From: Henricia sp. BOLD:AAB3569
Lineage: Eukaryota > Echinodermata > Asteroidea > Spinulosida > Echinasteridae
Assembly: GCA_037783545.1 (NCBI GenBank)
Contig: JBBELK010001632.1
Coordinates: 1 to 64,000 of the forward strand
DNA length: 64,000 nucleotides
Direction: 5' to 3'
The notes beneath the pieces were generated by a model. The model made no database searches. It was not told the origin of the DNA and saw only the letters and a program-made list of their open reading frames with translations. The position numbers and the translations under genes are program-made. This document shows, in pieces, positions 58,914 through 64,000 of the stretch; position 1 is the first letter of the stretch; every line of letters begins with the position of its first letter.

Positions 58914-59938
58914 TTGAAGTTTGTCGTGAAATTCCTTCAGTTCCAAAATAGGGACCACTTCAGACGCAATGTTTACCGAAAGCGGCGTCTGCTTGTGCGA
59001 AAACTGTGCCGGCAAGGAGTTTTTGCTAGATTCGACGATAACTCGGTCGGTTTATACGGGAAATTGCTGAAATTTGCAGAACACGTTTGGGATATAGAGT
59101 TGTTTTAACAGACAAAATTTGAAGTTTGTCTGGACATTCCTTCAGTTCCAAAATAGCGACAACTTCAAACGCAATGTTTACCGAAAGCGGCGTCTGCTTG
59201 TGCGAAAACTGTGCCGGCAAGGAGTTTTTGCTAGATTCGACGATAACTCGGTCGGTTTATACGGGAAATTGCTGAAATTTGCAGAACACGTTTGGGATAT
59301 AGAGTTGTTTTAGCAGACAAAATTTGAAGTTTGTTTGGAAATTCCTTCAGTTCCAAAATAGAGACCATTTCAGACGCAATGTTTCCCGAAAGCGGCGTCT
59401 GCTTGTGCAAAAACTGTGCCGGCAAGGAGTTTTTGCTAGATTCGACGATAACTCGGTCGGTTTAAACGGGAAATTGCTGAAATTTGCAGAACACGTTTGC
59501 GATATAGAATTGTTTTAGCAGACAAAATTTGAAGTTTGTCTGGAAATTCGTTAAGTTCCAAAATAGCGACCACTTCAGACGCAATGTTTCCCGAAAGCGG
59601 CGTCTGCTTGTGCAAAAACTGTGCCAGCAAGGAGTTTTTGATAGATTCGACGATAACTCGGTTGGTTTAAACGGGAAATTGCTGAAATTTGCAGAACACG
59701 TTTGGGATATAGAGTTGTTTTAGCAGACAAAATTTGAAGTTCGTCTGGACATTCCTTCAGTTCCAAAATGGCGACCACTTCAGACGCAATGTTTACCGAA
59801 AGCGGCGTCTGCTTGTGCGAAAACTGTGCCGGCAAAGAGTTTTTGCTAGATTCGACGATAACTCGGTCGGTTTAAACGGGAAATTGCTGAAATTTGCAGA
59901 ACACGTTTGCGATATAGAGTTGTTTTAGCAGACAAAAT
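58914..59938 (+). repeat. B core module, copy 8
   Basis: Clean copy followed by a type II cassette. Monomer 3 has GTTTGGAAATTCC and ends ATATAGAATTG. A partial module lacking monomer 1 lies upstream at about 56,316-57,135. Confidence 0.83.
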
Positions 59939-60276
59939 TTGAAGTTTGTCTGGAAATTCGTTAAGTTGTGCCGGCAGGGAGTTTTTGCTAGCTTCGACGA
60001 TAACTCGGTCGGTTTAAACGGGAAATTGCTGAAATTTGCAGAACACGTTTGGGATATAGAGTTGTTTTAGCAGACAAAATTTGAAGTTTGTCTGGACAAA
60101 ATGTTCCAAAATGGCGACCACTTCAGACGCAATGTTTCCCGAAAGCGGCGTCTGCTTGTGCAAAAACTGTGCCGGCAAGGAGTTTTTGCTAGATTCGACG
60201 ATAACTCGGTTGGTTTAAACGGGAAATTGCTGAAATTCGCAGAACACGTTTGGGATATAGAGTTGTTTTAGCAGAC
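59933..60276 (+). repeat. B short-monomer cassette type II, copy 4 (recombinant)
   Basis: 142-bp truncated monomer followed by CTGGACAAAATGTTCC, but the second monomer then has CTTGTGCAAAAACTGTGCCGGCAAGG and CTCGGTTGG instead of TTCCGGCAGTGAG. It therefore switches to another monomer class inside the inverted-repeat region. Confidence 0.8.
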
Positions 60277-61501
60277 AAAATTTGAAGTTTGTCTGGAAAT
60301 TCGTTAAGTTCCAAAATAGCGACCACTTCAGACGCAATGTTTCCCGAAAGCGGCGTCTGTTTGTGCGAAAACTGTTCCGGCAGAGAGTTTTTGCTAGATT
60401 CGACGATAACTCGGTTGGTTTAAACGGGAAATTGCTGAAATTTGCAGAACACGTTTGCGATATAGAGTTGTTTTAGCAGACAAAATTTGAAGTTTGTCGT
60501 GAAATTCCTTCAGTTCCAAAATGGCGACCACTTCAGACGCAATGTTTACCGAAAGCGGCGTCTGCTTGTGCGAAAACTGTGCCGGCAAAGAGTTTTTGCT
60601 AGATTCGACGATAACTCGGTCGGTTTAAACGGGAAATTGCTGAAATTTGCAGAACACGTTTGCGATATAGAGTTGTTTTAGCAGACAAAATTTGAAGTTT
60701 GTCTGGAAATTCGTTAAGTTCCAAAATAGCGACCACTTCAGACGCAATGTTTCCCGAAAGCGGCGTCTGCTTGTGCAAAAACTGTGCCGGCAAGGAGTTT
60801 TTGCTAGATTCGACGATAACTCGGTTGGTTTAAACGGGAAATTGCTGAAATTTGCAGAACACGTTTGGGATATAGAGTTGTTTTAGCAGACAAAATTTGA
60901 AGTTTGTCTGGACATTCCTTCAGTTCCAAAATGGCGACCACTTCAGACGCAATGTTTCCCGAAAGCGGCGTCTGTTTGTGCGAAAACTGTTCCGGCAGAG
61001 AGTTTTTGATAGATTCGACGATAACTCGGTCGGTTTAAACGGGAAATTGCTGAAATTTGCAGAACACGTTTGCGATATAGAGTTGTTTTAGCAGACAAAA
61101 TTTGAAGTTTGTCTGGAAATTCGTTAAGTTCCAAAATAGCGACCACTTCAGACGCAATGTTTCCCGAAAGCGGCGTCTGCTTGTGCAAAAACTGTGCCGG
61201 CAAGGAGTTTTTGCTAGATTCGACGATAACTCGGTTGGTTTAAACGGGAAATTGCTGAAATTCGCAGAACACGTTTGGGATATAGAGTTGTTTTAGCAGA
61301 CAAAATTTGAAGTTTGTCTGGACATTCCTTCAGTTCCAAAATGGCGACCACTTCAGACGCAATGTTTCCCGAAAGCGGCGTCTGTTTGTGCGAAAACTGT
61401 TCCGGCAGAGAGTTTTTGATAGATTCGACGATAACTCGGTCGGTTTAAACGGGAAATTGCTGAAATTTGCAGAACACGTTTGCGATATAGAGTTGTTTTA
61501 G

Positions 61502-61712
61502 CAGACAAAATTGAAGTTTGTCTGGAAATTCGTTAAGTTCTAAAATAGCGACCACTTCAGACGCAATGTTTCCCGAAAGCGGCGTCTGCTTGTGCAAAAA
61601 CTGTTCCGGCAGAGAGTTTTTGCTAGATTCGACGATAACTCGGTCGGTTTAAACGGGAAATTGCTGAAATTTGCAGAACACGTTTGCGATATAGAGTTGT
61701 TTTAGCAGAAAA
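61502..61712 (+). repeat. Chimeric, slightly degenerate B monomer
   Basis: It has ACAAAATTGAAG (one T missing), GTTCTAAAATAG, and CTTGTGCAAAAACTG directly followed by TTCCGGCAGAG, so the left half is one monomer class and the right half another. The next box reads GCAGAAAAAAATTG. The surroundings are clean, so this may be genuine divergence. Confidence 0.65.
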
Positions 61713-61920
61713 AAATTGAAGTTTGTCTGGAAATTCGTTAAGTTCCAAAATAGCGACCACTTCAGACGCAATGTTTCCCGAAAGCGGCGTCTGTTTGTGC
61801 GAAAACTGTTCCGGCAGAGAGTTTTTGCTAGATTCGACGATAACTCGGTCGGTTTAAACGGGAAATTGCTGAAATTTGCAGAACACGTTTGCGATATAGA
61901 GTTGTTTTAACAGACAAAAT

Positions 61921-63150
61921 TTGAAGTTTGTCTGGACATTCCTTCAGTTCCAAAATAGCGACAACTTCAAACGCAATGTTTACCGAAAGCGGCGTCTGCT
62001 TGTGCGAAAACTGTGCCGGCAAGGAGTTTTTGCTAGATTCGACGATAACTCGGTCGGTTTATACGGGAAATTGCTGAAATTTGCAGAACACGTTTGGGAT
62101 ATAGAGTTGTTTTAGCAGACAAAATTTGAAGTTTGTTTGGAAATTCCTTCAGTTCCAAAATAGAGACCATTTCAGACGCAATGTTTCCCGAAAGCGGCGT
62201 CTGCTTGTGCGAAAACTGTGCCGGCAAGGAGTTTTTGCTAGATTCGACGATAACTCGGTTGGTTTAAACGGGAAATTGCTGAAATTTGCAGAACACGTTT
62301 GCGATATAGAGTTGTTTTAGCAGACAAAATTTGAAGTTTGTCGTGAAATTCCTTCAGTTCCAAAATAGGGACCACTTCAGACGCAATGTTTACCGAAAGC
62401 GGCGTCTGCTTGTGCGAAAACTGTGCCGGCAAGGAGTTTTTGCTAGATTCGACGATAACTCGGTCGGTTTATACGGGAAATTGCTGAAATTTGCAGAACA
62501 CGTTTGGGATATAGAGTTGTTTTAACAGACAAAATTTGAAGTTTGTCTGGACATTCCTTCAGTTCCAAAATAGCGACAACTTCAAACGCAATGTTTACCG
62601 AAAGCGGTGTCTGCTTGTGCGAAAACTGTGCCGGCAAGGAGTTTTTGCTAGATTCGACGATAACTCGGTCGGTTTATACGGGAAATTGCTGAAATTTGCA
62701 GAACACGTTTGGGATATAGAGTTGTTTTAGCAGACAAAATTTGAAGTTTGTTTGGAAATTCCTTCAGTTCCAAAATAGAGACCATTTCAGACGCAATGTT
62801 TCCCGAAAGCGGCGTCTGCTTGTGCGAAAACTGTGCCGGCAAGGAGTTTTTGCTAGATTCGACGATAACTCGGTTGGTTTAAACGGGAAATTGCTGAAAT
62901 TTGCAGAACACGTTTGCGATATAGAGTTGTTTTAGCAGACAAAATTTGAAGTTTGTCGTGAAATTCCTTCAGTTCCAAAATAGGGACCACTTCAGACGCA
63001 ATGTTTACCGAAAGCGGCGTCTGCTTGTGCGAAAACTGTGCCGGCAAGGAGTTTTTGCTAGATTCGACGATAACTCGGTCGGTTTATACGGGAAATTGCT
63101 GAAATTTGCAGAACACGTTTGGGATATAGAGTTGTTTTAACAGACAAAAT
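61921..63150 (+). repeat. Trimeric higher-order repeat, 615 bp, two full copies
   Basis: Monomers alternate strictly in threes: GACAACTTCAAACGC class, GTTTGGAAATTCC with AGAGACCATTTC class, and GTCGTGAAATTCC class, at 61,921, 62,126, 62,331 and again at 62,536, 62,741, 62,946. A third round starts near 63,150 and enters noisy sequence. It is the front of the core module cycling without monomers 4 and 5. Confidence 0.8.
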
Positions 63151-63199
63151 TTGAAGTTTGTCTGGACATTCCTTCAGTTCCAAAATAGCGACAACTTCA

Positions 63200-64000
63200 A
63201 ACGCAATGTTTACCGAAAGCGGCGTCTGCCGAAAACTGTGCCGGCAAGGAGTTTTTGCTAGATTCGACGATAACTCGGTCGGTTTATACGGGAAATTGCT
63301 GAATTTGCAGAACACGTTTGGGATATAGAGTTGTTTTAGCAGACAAAATTTGAAGTTTGTTTGGAAATTCCTTCAGTTCCAAAATAGAGACCATTTCAGA
63401 CGCAATGTTTCCCGAAAGCGGCGTCTGCTTGTGCAAAAACTGTGCCGGCAAGGAGTTTTTGCTAGATTCGACGATAACTCGGTCGGTTTAAACGGGAAAT
63501 TGCTGAAATTTGCAGAACACGTTTGCGATAAAGAGTTGTTTTAGCAGACAAAATTGAAGTTTGTCTGGAAATTCGTTAAGTTCCAAAATAGCGACCACTT
63601 CAGACGCAATGTTATCCCGAAAGCGGCGTCTGCTTGTGCAAAAACTGTGCCAGCAAGGAGTTTTTGATAGATTCGGACGATAACTCGGTTGGTTAAACGG
63701 GAAATTGCTGAAATTTGCAGAACACGTTTGGGATATAGAGTTGTTTTAGCAGACAAAATTTGAAGTTCGTCTGGACATTCCTTCAGTTCCAAAATGGCGA
63801 CCACTTCAGACGCAACTGTTTACCGAAATGCGGCGTCTGCTTGTGCGAAAACTGTGACGGCAAAGAGTTTTTGCTAGATTCGACGATAACTCGGTCGGTT
63901 TTAAACGGGAAATTGCTGAAATTGCAGAACACGTTTGCGATATAGAGTTGTTTTAGCAGACAAAATTTGAAGTTTGTCTGGAAATTCGTTAAGTTCCAAA
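63200..64000 (+). other. Indel-rich end of the window
   Basis: Private errors resume: GTCTGCCGAAAACTG (63,226; several bases missing), GCTGAATTTGC (63,299), GATAAAGAG (63,528), GTTATCCCG (63,611), TTCGGACG (63,673), GGTTAAACG (63,691), CAACTGTTTACC (63,814), GAAATGCGG (63,826), GTGACGGC (63,855). The monomers still follow the core-module order. Probably another low-quality consensus zone continuing past the window. Confidence 0.7.

Larger units (their letters stand above)
25696..64000 (+). repeat. Satellite B array, 205-bp monomer, about 190 full and partial copies
   Basis: The landmark AAAATTTGAAG, usually preceded by GCAGAC or ACAGAC, recurs every 205 bases in most of this region. Monomers fall into a few classes set by linked sites: CATTCCTTCAG or AATTCGTTAAG; GTTTACC or GTTTCCC; TGTGCCGGCAAGG or TGTTCCGGCAGAG; CTCGGTCGG or CTCGGTTGG; GTTTAAAC or GTTTATAC; TTTGCGATA or TTTGGGATA. 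Class order is not random and forms higher-order units. All copies share one orientation, GC is about 42%, and the array continues past 64,000. Confidence 0.97.

Noticed and set aside
25865-63945. 64-codon reading frames repeated through satellite B on both strands
   Set aside because: They open at TTG rather than ATG, end in every monomer because 205 is not a multiple of 3, and show no recognisable domain. Variation between copies does not favour silent positions in any frame as far as I can see.
1-64000. CRISPR array
   Set aside because: Repeats are contiguous with no unique spacers between short repeats; monomers of 205 and 296 bp are far too long; no cas genes are present.
1-64000. Telomeric repeats, rDNA, tRNA genes or transposon ends within the arrays
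   Set aside because: No TTAGGG-like or related short telomeric runs, no rRNA-like segments, no terminal inverted repeats or target-site duplications were seen. All sequence is accounted for by A or B monomers.

Overview
This window contains no recognisable gene. It is two very large head-to-tail satellite DNA arrays placed end to end, all monomers in one orientation. Satellite A (1 to about 25,695) has a 296-bp monomer, roughly 87 copies and about 47% GC. Satellite B (about 25,696 to 64,000) has a 205-bp monomer, close to 190 full and partial copies and about 42% GC. Both arrays run off the window. Tens of kilobases of homogeneous satellite with higher-order repeats (HORs) point to a eukaryotic chromosome, in pericentromeric, centromeric or subtelomeric heterochromatin. 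Retained CpG is compatible with an invertebrate or another lightly methylated genome, but I cannot name the organism. Short ORFs occur in every monomer but are periodicity artefacts: 296 and 205 are not multiples of 3, and those in B open at TTG.

Region A, 1-25,695. Each monomer has a box shared with satellite B, two small hairpins about 20 bp apart, and a C4T8-like tract. Monomer variants recur with offsets of 8 or 12 monomers (about 2.37 and 3.55 kb). One block near 2.1-3.25 kb reappears 20.0 kb away. From about 13.4 to 20.46 kb the sequence is peppered with private one-base indels; part of it is a noisy copy of 5.9-8.6 kb. One monomer near 21.93 kb has a 145-bp deletion at AGGAC microhomology.

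Junction, about 25,695. A passes directly into B, with no unique or transposon sequence between them. The breakpoint is inside or beside the segment the two monomers share (about 75 bp, including 18 identical bases), so the arrays look like related families joined nearly in register.

Region B, 25,696-64,000. The monomer carries a 17-bp motif matching 8 of the 9 essential CENP-B box positions and a perfect 7-bp inverted repeat. The HOR structure has four parts: a five-monomer core module (about 1,025 bp, eight complete copies); an irregular cassette of a 142-bp truncated monomer plus a modified monomer (11 copies, in two types separated along the array); a nested run of about 1.94-kb blocks between 33.4 and 39.5 kb; and a block of about 2.71 kb present three times. 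An indel-rich block lies at 44.4-48.15 kb, and noise returns after 63.2 kb.

The most interesting points are the common origin of the two satellites, the CENP-B-box-like motif, the cassette and module architecture, and the noise blocks, which probably mark assembly patches.
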